Source: Echinococcus granulosus (Eukaryota; Platyhelminthes; Cestoda; Cyclophyllidea; Taeniidae). From it: a DNA stretch of 64,000 nt. Shown here one piece after another: positions 42,001 through 54,453 of the stretch. The notes under the pieces are model-generated. The model had not been told where the DNA came from. It was given only the letters and a program-made list of their open reading frames with translations, and made no database searches. Where the stretch lies: assembly GCF_000524195.1 (NCBI RefSeq), contig NW_020170408.1, positions 840,785-904,784 on the forward strand. The letters run 5' to 3'. The position numbers and the translations under genes were made by a program. Position 1 is the stretch's first letter. Each line of letters opens with the position of its first letter.

Positions 42001-44725
42001 GCCGACTTTGGAGCATGCGGAGCGGCCCTCGGTGCGGCGGCAGCGGGTCGAGCAGAAGCTACTCTGCGTGCCACACCAGGTGTCGTGGTTGAGGGAACAG
42101 TGTAAGGCTCAGCATGATGAATGTAAGGCACTCCAACATGCAAAGCTTCCAGGGCTGTAAGAACGCGAAGTTGGTGTGCATTCGGTGCCACAAAGAGGAC
42201 GCGAAGAAGGCGGTCCGACTTTCGAGATGGTTTCCAGATTAGGAGAGCTGAGATGCTCAGCTGTGACGCCTAAAGGCAATGCCATGAGAGAACAACCGCA
42301 AATCAACTACTTGCAATATTTAAAGACAAAATTTGTAAGATGATTTATCTTCTCCTCTCTCTAACATGGGAACAATCCAAATAGGTGACAGAGTAGCGAT
42401 GGTGACAGCCCATGAATTTCAGACATGGCTAAGGTTACCTTATATTAAGTATTTTACAAGAAAACGATGGTCTTTTAAAGTAGTTCATACGATTAATCTT
42501 AAATCCTGCCAATCTAATCGCTTTACAATGGTCGAGGCGAGACTGACCACAGGGAGTAGCGAGGTCGCTGCTTAATTGAAGGCTAGATTAACCTGGTGGA
42601 TTTGATTAGACCTTGTCTGGTAAAACCAATCGAGTTTTACCTGGTTCTAAGGCTGAGAAGCTTTTCGTAGCAATTTGAGAGGGTTCGATCGTGGAACTTT
42701 CATTTCAAAAGTGTTGTATCACGGTGAGAAAGACGCCCCAGGGGCAACTTTTTCTCGTTCTTTATAAAAAGTGAAACCCGCGTCTACTTTGTATTTCTCC
42801 GGTCGGCGAAAGGATTAAAGAGAATACCTTACATATCCACATTTCCATAGCCCCGCCTCCCTTCCCTCGTAACATTCATTAATCATCCACACTCAGATCC
42901 CTTCCGCATTTGAATGGCAGACTCCCTCTCTCGACAGAATTGACTGCACTTCCTCACTAGTACTTATAACACGTAATTTGGGGATTCGGCTCAAATAAAC
43001 AAAACATTTTTGATAGATTATTTCCTCAGCTGTACGGTCAACATTATTCGGAGTTAATTTGATTGGTCTAATAAACCCCTCCTTTTGCTTTTGATGCGCC
43101 AGTCCTATCGTCTCATCCATTATTAAAGGCATAATAGACCGCAGATTCCTTCTAAATTATTAAGAAGACAGTGCTGATTAACTGCTTTACAAGACCAGGA
43201 GGGACAGCACTGGCAACAGAACTTCCCTCTCAGGTAACTCTCATTGTTAATTGCTACCTTTGACAATGTTACATTCCAAAGTGGAGTGCTCTAGTAACCG
43301 ATTTTTCCACTCCAATTTAAAACAAGATTAAACAGTAGGTGGAATTTTCCCGTTTTAATCGGCAACACCCCATTGGGGGTGATGATATCTCAAAAGCGGC
43401 TGAAATCAAAAGAAAATACGCATTCCATTTGGGGGTAAATCAAAAGGCTTCAAAAATGAAAAATGAGGAGGAAAAGGAGCAAAAAGATTTAAATCCACCG
43501 AATAGCTATGCGAAAACGTTCTCAAATCAGGCAAATGCACGCCAAATGGGCACGCTAAAACAGAATGTGAGAATATTTACTCGCTATTGCCTAAGATCCG
43601 CTTTGTAAGTGGCAAAGTAGGTTGATTGAAGCAGGATTGATTTGAGAACCTCCGTTACCAGGGCGGGAAAGGGAAGTGTGGATATATTTCTTCATTCTTT
43701 ACAAGAGTGATTAAAATTGGCAAAAACGGACAGGAGCAGAATGCCAGCTCCCTGTGGTAAAGGTTAATACGACTAGCGACGGATATGGTAGATCCATTTC
43801 AAAGACGCCGACTCAACTTCATTGTTAGGTTAGTGCATCTGCGGTGAAGAACAGCAATCATGGGGGTTCAAAATGCAGCTGAATGGAATCCAGATGCATG
43901 GCTGAACTCGACAGAAAACGACCGCAAAGCATCCGTCAAGCTTATAATCAATCCAATGAATCTCCACAACGACGATACAACTAGATGAACCATCGAAATC
44001 CACAAACCACATACCCATTATTGTAGCCTTCAAACACCTGACTCCTTGACGATGTCTAGAGCAGATCACAGAAAGCCAGAGTGACACTCAAGAGAGACAA
44101 GGGAAGGCAAGAATATCCAACTACACGGACTTTCATCCCACCGATTCACAGGTCCTGGCTGCTGTTTTTAAAGAACTTATTCAGACATTGTGTTATGTTG
44201 GATAGATAGAACTTAGAAGGAACTGCTCTGCCCTCAATAAGAGGAAATCTTGACACTACTGTCCCCTTAAAATATCCACGCGAGGTACAGGCCTATAGGA
44301 GCGAAGTGGTGTGTACCTTGAAGGTGTAGGGACAATTAATGGTGTGTTTGTTGGGACATTAGTCATGACAAGGCGATTGGCCAAGCGACGGAACGTTTGT
44401 TGCCATACATAAGGGAAGTGAAAAACAAGCTGATAGCCTTTGATGTTTACGACCACCCAGCAATGAGTAATTAAGTGCGAGCCATTTATTCAACCTCTAT
44501 TACTGAACGCGTTCTTGCTACGCAAATTCACAAACAACTGATCAATGCTGGCGCGTAAAAGCAGAGGTTTAGGCTGTTTCGTTTCCAAAGACCATGAGGA
44601 AAGCGTTACAATAGGCTTTTGTAGTTTAGCAAACGAGTTAAATTTAGTCGATCCAGCAGACGGGTCCGGATATCACTTACATCAAGTTAGCTCCATTGAC
44701 AAGTTAGGATATAAAGGTGGGGGGG

Positions 44726-44772
<47 letters not shown>

Positions 44773-47700
44773 NNNNNNNNNNNNNNNNNNNNNNNNNNNN
44801 NNNNNNNNNNNNNNNNNNNNNNNNNNNNNNNNNNNNNNNNNNNNNNNNNNNNNNNNNNNNNNNNNNNNNNNNAGAGAGAGACAAATGAGCAGTACCTGTA
44901 TCGGTTAACTATTACATGTCACCTCCAAGCTTTTCAATGAATGAATGCAGTCGAATCAATCATGAGCTAAATGACAATGGTGATCAAACAGTAGCAAACC
45001 GTAACGGTTTTAGGGAGAACTGTATCGCTAAATAGCACCTCTTTGGTGACTTAAGGACTTACGAGTGGGATACCAGTCTGTTTGGGTGCAGTGATCGGGC
45101 CCTTAGCAGCAGTAGCAAGCGCTGCAGCCATGCTGGAAGCAGATTTCACCCACATTTCGGCCAATTTTTTCACATCTGCCTGGTCCTCTTCAGTTGGGGT
45201 GAGTGGGTACAGCTCGAGGCTACCGAATCCTGCCTAGAAAAGCATTAGAAAAAAGTAAAGGCTTTAGCCTTAGTTAAGCCCATTTCTGATTCATCCTTGT
45301 AACCGTTTCAGGGGTAAACCAGTTGGCACAGCGGTGGCACTCGATGGAATAAACTTAAGTCTAAGTTAAAATGAATATTTTGGTTAACGCTTCCAATACC
45401 ATTTATGTGACACTGGTAGCAAACTTGTCAGTACGCCAGTAAACACTAGAAACGAAAGCCTTCGGGTATTGATATCTCACCAACAAAGCAATGGTTGGAG
45501 AAACCACATCGACTTATGTCCAGTAAGAAGTGTTTTGGATTTGAAACAGGTTAGATTCGTTTGATACCAACCAAAAATCCTTAGATTGCGCAAAATCTAG
45601 AATTCCGATGCCTATTCACACTGCTACAAGATCAGGACAGCAAAATAATGGAAAGGAAGGATGTAAACATGGGAGAAATGGACTTCACCTCTAACCATTG
45701 CCCTTACGAAGGGGGTTTGGTACAATTATGACCAGTCTTCTCCCAGTTAGCCTAACAGAAGCTATGGGCATCTGAACGGCATCAAAATTTACTGCAGGCG
45801 ATCGGAAGTCTGCTTTTACATACCCAATAAAACTTGTCACCGTTGTGAAGGTAAACAACCGATGCTAATAATGGCAAACTTCGTCTTATTGCACCAATAT
45901 ATCTCCCAAGTCTGCCAATGGCCCTAGCCTTCCAGATCTAGCCTTCCGTTTAAATAGCTACCTAAACAATAACTCAGATGCTTCATAGAGTAACTAACTC
46001 TGTAGTAGAGAGGCAGTGGTTTCGGTACCGCAGCCATCTTAGCACCTCGGTTGACCTCCATCGTGATGAGACGCGAGTCTGCAATGGCAGGCTTCATCGC
46101 AAGCGCCAGGTCGCCCATCACCTTGGCCACATTCAATACTAGAGGGTCCGTGAGAGCCATTGTTGTCGGTGGTGGTGGCTGAGATATCATGTAGCCAGGT
46201 GGCGGAGTCAGGAGACAAGTGACTTTGGGCAGAAGAGAAGTGCTATCGGAAGAGGCCATGAGAGCGGGCAGGAGGGAAGCCAGACCCAAGGTGTTTTCAG
46301 CCCCCCAATGTGTGTGCAAAATGGCGTCGATACTATTAAATGGACGGACAAGAATAAAAATATATAACTGGTCAGCAGAAATGCGATATTTTGTAAAATC
46401 TTCGTGGGGCATTCTCCATAGGTGAAAAGTTTTATCCTACCTTCTAAACATTCATTTGTGCAGAATGACATTTAAATACGCATGCCATGACGGCCCATTC
46501 ACACCTAGTCTCCCAGTAGCCCCACCGATTAATCCCCGTTAGCAGACCTTCCAGGATGACTCAGAACACTAATGTGGTAGCAGAAGTAAGCAAGCTTGAT
46601 TAAAGAACGGACAAAAAAATCCTCATTTCGTGGGCCGATTACCAAGATTCAATGTTACAGGAGGAAAAAAATGCTTTGAATAGCTAAATCCGCGGGACCT
46701 TAATAAGGACAAGTCAAAACATCGAGTTTTGGTGACCCCTCTTCCCCCTTCCCTTTAATTTTGAAGGTCTGCACAATGACCACTGATGAAGTGAGGTCAA
46801 GTTTCTAGCGCCTCGAAATAGTCTCCAAATGTAACCACTGCCACCTCTCCCATGTTATCTGGGAGAAAGTTCTACCCTACAAGTGAATGGATTTACGAAA
46901 TGGCAGATTTGCTATAGAACCCTGTGAGACATTTAACGCTACCGCCAGAATAAATTCCTCCTTCCCTTCCCCCCTCGCTGAAGATGCCTGCCTTGTAAAG
47001 GATGAGGTGTTTAGGAGCTCCGAATGCATCCACAACATGAATCACCATTGCTGAGAAAAGTGGTGTTTTATGTACGAGCCAAATTCATCAAAAAACACCA
47101 ACAAGCTCCTGTCTTCCAGTGGACCGCAGTTAAGGAAAGCTTCTTTACAGCCGAAGCAGAAGCGCGATCACGCAGAGCATCGGGAAACAATTCGCTTGTT
47201 TTAATCCTATGGACTCTTCAACCTCTGTGCTTCGGCTATCATAAATCAGCGCCATGATTTCCTGGCTACGTAACACAGGAAACCACACAGCAATGACACC
47301 GATTTCTCTCGCCTATAATCCCGTGTCAGAGAAAGTTAACTGAACCATTTTTTAAAGGAAAAGAAAATCAGTTGGAATTATCAGAAATACATAAGGCTTC
47401 ATTATTTTTCCATCGGATGATCTGTATCTTCAACAGACTTGCCAAAATGATTTGGCAGTGCTAGAACTGCCTCTAAAAGACCAAATCTTAGCCTAGAACC
47501 TCACCTAGCATTAGAAAGCGGAAAACATTGTTCCCATTAATATGAAATGTCCTACAGTGGTGGCTGTGTTACTGAGTAACAGTTGAGAGGTTCACCAAGT
47601 AGGCAAGACTTGAAAGGCCTACTCCCGCTTCTAAACACTTCTAACATGATCCGGTGCCCAAATGCAAAACTACACAAACAAAAGTTAAAATAAATGTTCC

Positions 47701-50673
47701 GCATTTCCTTTTTCTTCGTGAAAATTAAGACCATTTTTTCCAAAGAAGGTCTTATTTTGAAATAAACAATAATTTGAGGAGGAGGAGTTTTCACTTGTAG
47801 GTTTTACAAAAACAATCCAATCGCCGTCTACGCTGCTACAGATAGACATTTAATTCATAAGGTCGCGACAGAATGAGAGAATGCAAAGCACTGCAAATTC
47901 ACTTGCCAACATCCCAGGAGCTTGCAAAAGAAGCACACAAAGGCAAATGCAAGCTTTTAATAAAAAATCAGGGGCTTCGGGAGTGTATCAACGAGATTAC
48001 CAAGTCACAAAGGAAAGGCTATTAACAGGAGTAGGAGCATTTCCTGTTCTACACGACATTTCCCATAAACTGATGGCTCTTGACCAAGACGAAAGAGGGG
48101 AATGAAAGGACCGACATTAGTCACAACTCACTTTAGTAGGAAAGGGAATGAAAAACCAGAAAGGGAGAATTAGTCGCTACTGAAGAATAAAATGCACAAA
48201 AAATGCGTTTACTGGTAAGCTTTGATAGATTACCCTACGATTTTATGCAGCCGGAGAAGGCTATTGCGACTTGACAGACATGAGCTAATGACGAAGTAAC
48301 GAAAAAACACGTGACTTGACAAAGAAACAACAGCCAAAATGGAAGCCGTTTTTACCAATCTAGCTATTCCAAAGATTTTGAGGTGTGATCCTACTTACAA
48401 ATTAGGATACAGTTCGCCTTTTATGCTACACAGCCTAGCGGCATGGTATTAAACACCACCATCATCGCTAGAAGCCATGCCTAACTATGGGCTTAGGAGG
48501 TCTAATTCCATCAATACAGAAATGGGTATCCAAAATTTACTGAGTTATTGCCCGCACAAAAATGGATAACTTTTGGTACCAGGGACTAAAAATCTACTCA
48601 AAAAAGGAAATTAATTCACTTCTCCAGATGTTGAGCCATCTTCCAGCACTTGGGCTCCCACGAACATCCCGCGTTGACCATTAGAATGAACCCGGGTAGT
48701 GCAAAGATAGCCGACTGGCCCGAACCCTCAGGAAAGATGTAGAGACAGGGTCGTTGGATGCGAATGGAGCAGCCGTTTGTTTTAGCTGCTGGCTGGCAAA
48801 CTGCTGGTGGCACTGGCGTCGGTATCATCGGTTCCAGACGTTGACAGAAAGCCTCTACACCTGTTGGTGTTATCATTAATTTCGGAGTTAGTCTAACCGC
48901 CGTATTAACAAATCCTCGGGCATTTACCTATCCAGTATCTCTCAATTTGAGTTACACATCCAAACTAGTTTTTCTTCAACGGAAGCAGAATAGTTCGTAT
49001 ATAACTACTAATGCCTTAGAAAAGACGTCATTCTTCCAAAAAAATTTAGGAATAAAGAGGGGATACCAGTGGAACCGGAATTTCCTATAGGAACTTATAA
49101 AAGGGAATGCTATCCCAGCGGTACTACACATAGTGATAAGTAATTAGTTAGCCATATTACTTTCAAAGACAGCTAACTCCTAAAATAGTATGAGAGGTCA
49201 ACAATGGGGTACTGACAAGAGAGTGAGGTGACCATAGTGATACTGGTAAATCTTTACTTTGAAAAAGTAAACACAGTTTGCGCTCCTCTTCTTTTATGGG
49301 CTTGAAAGTTCCGAGCGGACACGAATGCCCAGATGAATCGTACCCTAAACTAGTCAATAAATGATAGAGCAAGAAGTGAAACCTAGATACTCAAAGAAAA
49401 TAAACGGCGAATTCTACGTTATAAACGCTTATGTCGTACAAACAGACAAAAATGATTATGTAGCATTGGCAAACGTACTGACAGATGGAAAAAGAATTGG
49501 CATCTACGACTCATCCACTCAGAAAGCAAATGGATACCTACTAGAAAACTATTTAGCTTACCGGAAAGGTCGGCGGGTAAAGGAGCAAGTTCGGGCTTGG
49601 CAGAAATCCCCACAGGTGCCTTTTTAGTAGGCGTATGCAGTCGATTAACAGTGACGTGGAGAGGACGGCCGGCTATGGCGGATGGAAGACGACTTGACAA
49701 AACATGACGCCATTCACCACCGGAAGGCAAGCTCGAACAGGCGATATGGAGGCTCACTGGAGGCATAGACTCCTTTGTCGTATCAGCCTAGGTAAAAGTC
49801 AAGAGAAAATAATGAAAACCAAGCGTACCAGTGATTGATAAAGTTTTCCAGAAATCAAAGAAATCCTTTCGGTCACGTAATCTGGCTTTAGTACGGAATT
49901 AGAGAGGACCCAATAACCAGTGGACTGGCAAATAGCTCCAGTATACACGAGAGCTATTAGATGGGGAAGAAGATTGACAGCATTATCCAGTTCTTCTAAA
50001 ATATATTCCACGGTTGTGCCTCGCAGCAAGACGACGTTTACTTCAGGAGAAATAAATTTAAATCCTGAAAAGTAGAATGGTAACAGTGTAAACATTCGGA
50101 ACGTTACAAAACTTACCATCTTTCCTAAGTGTTACAAAACGCTGAGTATCTGAAATGCGAAAATAGTACATGCGCATACGGAGGTCAACATAATGCTAGC
50201 AATGAAGCAGGCCTTCAACTAACCCCCATCAGAGAGCGGTTCAAGACAATCAACGGAGCCCAAAGCTTCATTTATCTTTAGTAAGTCGAAGTGAGGAATA
50301 CTCGCTAAACCTGCAAAAGAAGAAACAAAAACGGACACTAGAATTTAAGGAACTTAACGCCTAAATTTAAGGTAAAATATGACATTAATACCAATGACAA
50401 AACCCAAGCAGGTTTTCATTCTCAATCAAAATGCGCAGTGAACGAGTGTGCATATACTATAAGGCCCTATCGCTGTCATGCATCCGAAGAATTTAACATC
50501 ACCAACAGTACTTATAACACCGTGTCGCAATCTAGGAAGAGACAACCATCCTCGAAAAACAATTACAAAACAAACATAACCAAGAGAGGTACAATACCAT
50601 CTCTGATATGAGAAACGAGACTTGTTTTGTCAGGAACATTTGAAGTTTCCCCGATTACTATGATGATGTTAAC
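36075..50673 (-). CDS. MAP1/futsch-family microtubule-associated protein, first exon not found
   Basis: Exons, in transcript order: 50673-50598, 50310-50224, 50149-50117, 50064-49829, 49787-49562, 48860-48620, 46332-45999, 45233-45063, 42260-41804, 40014-39778, 38326-38048, 36310-36075 (stop TAG). All junctions are in phase and give about 870 residues. The N-terminal region matches the MAP1 heavy-chain start: VNIIIVIGET, then LYIFPEGSGQSAIFALPGF, NAGCSWEPKCWKMAQHLE, IDAILHTHWGAENTLGL, GFGSLELYPLTP, SALLIWKP and RVLFVAPNAHQL. A Lys/Glu-rich stretch (KEKKKKEEKEK) lies in exon 42260-41804. The C-terminal pair of exons matches the MAP1 light chain: FVDVAFLPGGGD, DAEFFKRVLARYYVAT, LLKALAVGKATW and the terminal CPGFRLDF. 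MAP1 proteins bind microtubules and actin, and the precursor is usually cleaved before the light chain. The linker is far shorter than in MAP1A/B or futsch, so overall size is closer to MAP1S. Confidence 0.9.
37183..37543 (+). repeat. Inverted repeat, left arm (361 bp)
   Basis: Read base by base, this segment equals the reverse complement of 39071-39431 with only two substitutions and no indel (99.4% identity). The arms face each other across a 1,527-bp spacer that contains MAP1 exon 38326-38048. On the plus strand the arm contains an open frame ending in FENEGVFFSKG. Beyond 37543 similarity to the other flank fades quickly. Confidence 0.95.
39071..39431 (-). repeat. Inverted repeat, right arm (361 bp)
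   Basis: This is the partner of 37183-37543 and lies in the MAP1 intron between exons 40014-39778 and 38326-38048. In the direction of MAP1 transcription it carries an open frame and a consensus splice donor GTAAGT at 39398-39393. The two differences from the other arm both change a residue in the shared frame (Ala/Ser and Ile/Asn). Confidence 0.95.
44717..44880. repeat. (GA)n microsatellite with gap, in a MAP1 intron
   Basis: A long GA dinucleotide run follows a short poly-G and is broken by an assembly gap. It lies in the large MAP1 intron between exons 45233-45063 and 42260-41804. Confidence 0.95.
44773..44872. other. Assembly gap of 100 N
   Basis: Exactly 100 unknown bases occur inside the GA microsatellite, presumably a placeholder. 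Confidence 0.99.
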
Positions 50674-51413
50674 CTGTGACATATGCAGCGCGAATCGCAC
50701 ACGACCTATGGAACCCAAATTAGACGCCTCTCCTTTGATAATTCGAATGATTCATTAAAAATTGTCCATAATAATTTATTTGCAAAATTGTGTAAAAACT
50801 AGACTGCAAATAAGGTGAATATCGGTTAGAAAGGATAAGGCATGTGGTCTAGGCGATGATTATAAATTCGCCATTAGGTCCAAAACTAAGAGATTTTTAA
50901 ATTAAAATACATAAGTGCAACATCGATTGTTTGTTTGGCATTTTTTTTGAATGTTGGAAAATACGAAAATAAAAAAAACAATTTTTACTTGGCTGTATGG
51001 TTTGCTTGTCGCGTCGGTAGCCCCTATGCCCTGCTGCGTGTTGGTGATTCTTAATCAGCTCTGGTACCATGTTTGTTTGTCTTCAAGAACTTCCCAACGC
51101 TCTATATTGGTAGCACGGAGAAGCAAGCTTTTTTCGTAGGAATATTTTTTTTAGCATTACTTGGGAGTGGGCCTTGAAGTGATGAAAGAGCGGCATGTGC
51201 TGGCGATCTGACAGCCTGTGACGGCGCAAAAGAAAGTTTAAAATAATATCTATATATGGCGACCACCTGAGGCTTGTGCTCTGCTAAAATGCTGTTAAGA
51301 ACTGATGCTGCATCAGCCCGCAAACATCTCAAAAATTTCCTTACAAGGCTGTCTTTGATGCCTGTATGAGGATATCCACTGGGTGAGCATGCAATGCCTT
51401 CACCATAATTCTA

Positions 51414-51512
51414 CTAGCTGGCTAGAAAGGAGTGATATGTCTGAGCAGCACTGAAGTACGACAAAGTGATGCAAAGAAATAGATGCAGAGCTTTTATCAT
51501 GGACGAAGCCAT
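51414..51512 (-). CDS. Possible signal-peptide exon, unassigned
   Basis: A 32-codon frame starts ATG at 51512 and reads as a typical signal peptide (basic start, core ALHLFLCITLSYFS, small residues SAA) before a stop at 51414. It lies on the minus strand upstream of the first MAP1 exon I could place. MAP1 is cytosolic, so it is not expected to be its first exon. It may be a separate small secreted peptide, a first exon of an unrecognised gene, or chance. Confidence 0.2.
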   Translation of the reverse strand: MASSMIKALHLFLCITLSYFSAAQTYHSFLAS

Positions 51513-51615
51513 TTTAGAATCCTTTCTTTACTAAATGATCTTTCCTGGGACAGTTTTCTTACATCTCGCAATGGTAATTCGATGCATAAATTACATTTCT
51601 CTTAAGCTAATTTAG

Positions 51616-51858
51616 CTGCATTGGTCAGAGTAGTGTGCAAGTATTTATTTGCACTAGAATTTCAAGTTCCAATACAGATTATTTCCAACGTCACCGAATT
51701 TTTGGAACAAGATTGCAATTACACAACGCGATCTAAACTTCGCCGAGTCTTCCTCGAAATTACCGGAAGTCACAGGAGCATAGCAGAGAAAATGCTACTG
51801 ACATACATTAGGGTTGAGCATGCTGACATGTTCCGGTGGACAAGTTGGCGAATGGTAA
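51616..51858 (+). pseudogene. Possible orphan saposin-like exon, truncated by an LTR-like repeat
   Basis: An open frame after an acceptor-like AATTTAG near 51614 contains IISNVTEFLEQDCNYTT and SKLRRVFLEI. Spacing and residue types resemble helices 1-3 of a saposin-B domain like those in the gene 2.8 kb downstream, but the paired CxxC cysteines are absent. The frame ends exactly where LTR-like copy B begins at 51859. I read it as a possibly decayed saposin exon. The resemblance is weak. Confidence 0.25.
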
Positions 51859-52047
51859 TGTAATACAATAGTGGTTTATCCCTCGGTACTGGTGAGGCGC
51901 CACTTTTGAATTAGCCCTCTTGCGTCTCGCTGGGTGGGCTGGCCTTTTGGGCCATGCCAGTAGCCCAAACACCTCCTCTGTGCTGATGATATATTCTGCC
52001 CGAGTATTGTGTCTTCTTTCGTCTTCGGGGAGTCTCGGGACGCTACA
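51859..52047 (+). mobile_element. LTR-like repeat (TRIM-type), copy B
   Basis: A 189-bp copy begins TGTAATAC and ends GGGACGCTACA. It is collinear with copies at 18502-18697 and 63468-63666, with small indels. The sequence following it does not resemble the internal region seen after 63666, so it is probably a solo LTR. Confidence 0.7.
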
Positions 52048-52739
52048 GTAGCGTTATCTACCAGCTTAATTGAAAGTCGAGTTAAACACAGTACGGAAGC
52101 ATTCCCGTCGCCCAAAACAAATCCCTGATGCTTTAGAAGTGGAATGATTGAAAAGGGTTGAAGTATTTTCTCATAGGTATGGAAATGGCCCCTTGTCAAC
52201 AATTAACTTACTCTTATCGTTTGAAGCTGTATTGGTTAAACAGGAAGAGTCAAAAAGTGCAACATATGTTATTTCCCTTGTTATGCACCTCTATATCCAT
52301 TTCTACATACTTAGCTAAAAAAATAGCTAAAGGGGTGTATATTTTGCTTTGCAACATTAGGCTTTACAAAATTAGGGTTTGTTGGGGGCCATGATTCCCC
52401 GTCTCTGTCTTAAAGGTCGATAGGATCGCCCGGCTTACCACCAAAAATTGCATCTAAACACTTTTTCCTTACAATAAATACACTTATATACATATACATG
52501 TATAGATTTTACTCGTGTACACCTATGAGATAACCGGATTAATGTACTTTTGACAGGTCGATCCTAATCTTTTTAAAATTACCATAGGTGTAACCAGTAA
52601 TAATTGGCGAAAGGGCTGAAATTCTGTCATAGACTTCAAGACTAGAAACTGGCTAATCCGTAATTTCAAGCATGACTCTGTGTAAATATAGAATCAATAC
52701 AAGGACATACAAGTAAAAATACCCTATCTTTTGGCGTTA

Positions 52740-53900
52740 TACAACAAATGCTGGTTTGGCTCTAGGTTTTGGTAAAGGGACCGCCTGGACCGGGTGGGTC
52801 AGACTACGGGCCACGTCAGTAGACTTAAAGCATACTGCGTGCCGAAAATACATAACCTATCCACTTTTTGTCGTCTTCCGTCTTCGAAGAAGCCACAAAG
52901 CGCTACACTGGCGGCAGCGGGATGCGAATCTAATCTAAAAACACTCATCCTAATTTTTACTGGTAAGCGATACATCTTAGTGGGGCAAAAGGCATGCATA
53001 TACTGCGAAAGGGAGGATCAGTAATGACTTAAAACAGGAGAATCACTACTGAGCTGCCTGCCATACAGGCATGGAAACATCAACTATGTAAAACTTCGAC
53101 ACCTCCTTCACTTCTAAACTAACTGGACAGAACCCAGATATGGTTGGGCAAATTTAAAGTGAGAAAAAAGTGGCATAGTGAAGTGAACACGGAACCCTAC
53201 CTCCATAGTACCATGCTAAATTCCCTATTTTTTGGTATACGACTGCTTTTAGGCCAGTGCTCTCCAGACTAGCTGGGGATACACATGACGGTTGGCACAT
53301 TACACCCGTTGTCTAACTTATCCCTTATACAGATCCAGGAGAATTGCCAAGGGGGATCACCGACATTGCTCTTAAATGCCCTTCCAGCTGAGGAAAAAAG
53401 GAAATGCTGGCATGGTTAAAGTAGTGGGTTTTGTTCTCAAGGCACTGATTACGCTGTAATGGCCTAAGCAGGAGGTGGACCAACGGGAGCGCCGGAGACA
53501 AGGCTTAAAAGATGAGGGGCTATGAAATTCCTTGGTTATTTATTTAATTCTCAGGTTCGGTAAAAGGAGCTGCTTAGGTGTTCCACTAGTGTGCCCTCGC
53601 CGGGTGAGCTGGCCTTCGGGCCATGTTAGTAGGCCCAGGCCCTACTGTATGTTGAAAGCGTATAGCTCTATGAGGCTTAAAAACGGACGAATCACAACAT
53701 AATACTGGGACCGAACATATGCATAGTTGATAGGGAGTAGGGTTTGGGGTGAGCTGCTTGACCTGCAGGCCATTTAACTCAGCAAAAGTACAATAGCAGA
53801 GACACATTGTGGCCCTAGAGTTAAACAACCAACACATTGCATATATGTTTTACCCGAGTGTTGAATCCTCCTTTGTCTACACGGAAGTCTAAAAGCACTA
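52740..53900 (+). mobile_element. Degenerate full-length TRIM-like element (LTR-internal-LTR)
   Basis: The left LTR-like segment ends GCGCTACA at 52907 and is followed by CTGGCGGCAGCGGGATGC, a primer-binding-site-like stretch also seen in related form after 63666. The next 300-odd bases align with the sequence at 63667-64000 (shared landmarks: the TTAGTGGGGCA/TTAGTGGAGCA region, CATATACTGCG/CATATGCTGCG and TTTTAGGCCAGTG). A second LTR-like segment begins near 53555 and ends near 53890 with an internal insertion. There is no gag or pol frame. The LTRs are much diverged from each other, so the insertion is old. Confidence 0.5.
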
Positions 53901-54453
53901 CGTTAGGTTCTGCTGCCTTATTTTCTCTTGATAACTTTTTAATCGTCGCAAGCAAGAATGTACACGGAGCCTTAACAACTTTAGAAGACTCAGGGGTAAA
54001 ATTTAGTATGTTTTCGCAAACTATAGAAGTATATGATTTCTACGTCACTATTGCATCTGGTCACCTATACTACATCCAAATTTCTGGCATTCTCGCAAAC
54101 TAATCTTATGGAGAAAAAATGTCGACTGCACAAAATTTTGCTCAGTTTTTGCCGTTAAGCGCGCAGTGAATTAAGTACAAAGTAAGGGCAACAAATAAAA
54201 TAAATTTAATGAGTCCGCGCCAAAAAAAATATTGCTTTTCCTAATTTGAAGAACGATAATTAGGTATAATAAGCTAATTTTTTGGGGTTTATTCTTCTTA
54301 CCAAATTTTAGCTACTAGGTGTTTTGCACTATAATATCTTTAAATGCATTACCTATACAATTTTTCCTAAAGATCCCAACATTGTGTTCAACTTAATAAT
54401 AGCATCCTATTTGAAGGGCACTTGTGGTGTGGGTTTGTCGTATTCAACGCAGG

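Larger units (their letters stand above)
50674..54453. other. Region between MAP1 and prosaposin-like genes (divergent)
   Basis: The two genes point away from each other here, so both promoters and the missing MAP1 first exon should lie in this 3.8 kb. It is dominated by LTR-like repeats from 51859 onward. Two short frames of interest, a signal-peptide frame on the minus strand at 51512 and a saposin-like frame on the plus strand at 51616-51858, are listed separately. Confidence 0.5.

Noticed and set aside
43339..43608. 89-codon plus-strand Lys/Asn/Glu-rich frame in a MAP1 intron
   Set aside because: Low-complexity composition without family similarity; likely chance in AT-rich intron sequence.
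44256..44456. Minus-strand frame in the MAP1 intron (WVVVNIKGYQLVF...)
   Set aside because: No acceptor precedes it, and the MAP1 alignment runs directly from exon 45233-45063 to 42260-41804.
49361..49627. Plus-strand 88-codon frame overlapping a MAP1 exon antisense
   Set aside because: The minus-strand frame is the one with family similarity; the plus-strand frame shows no domain and is probably a shadow.
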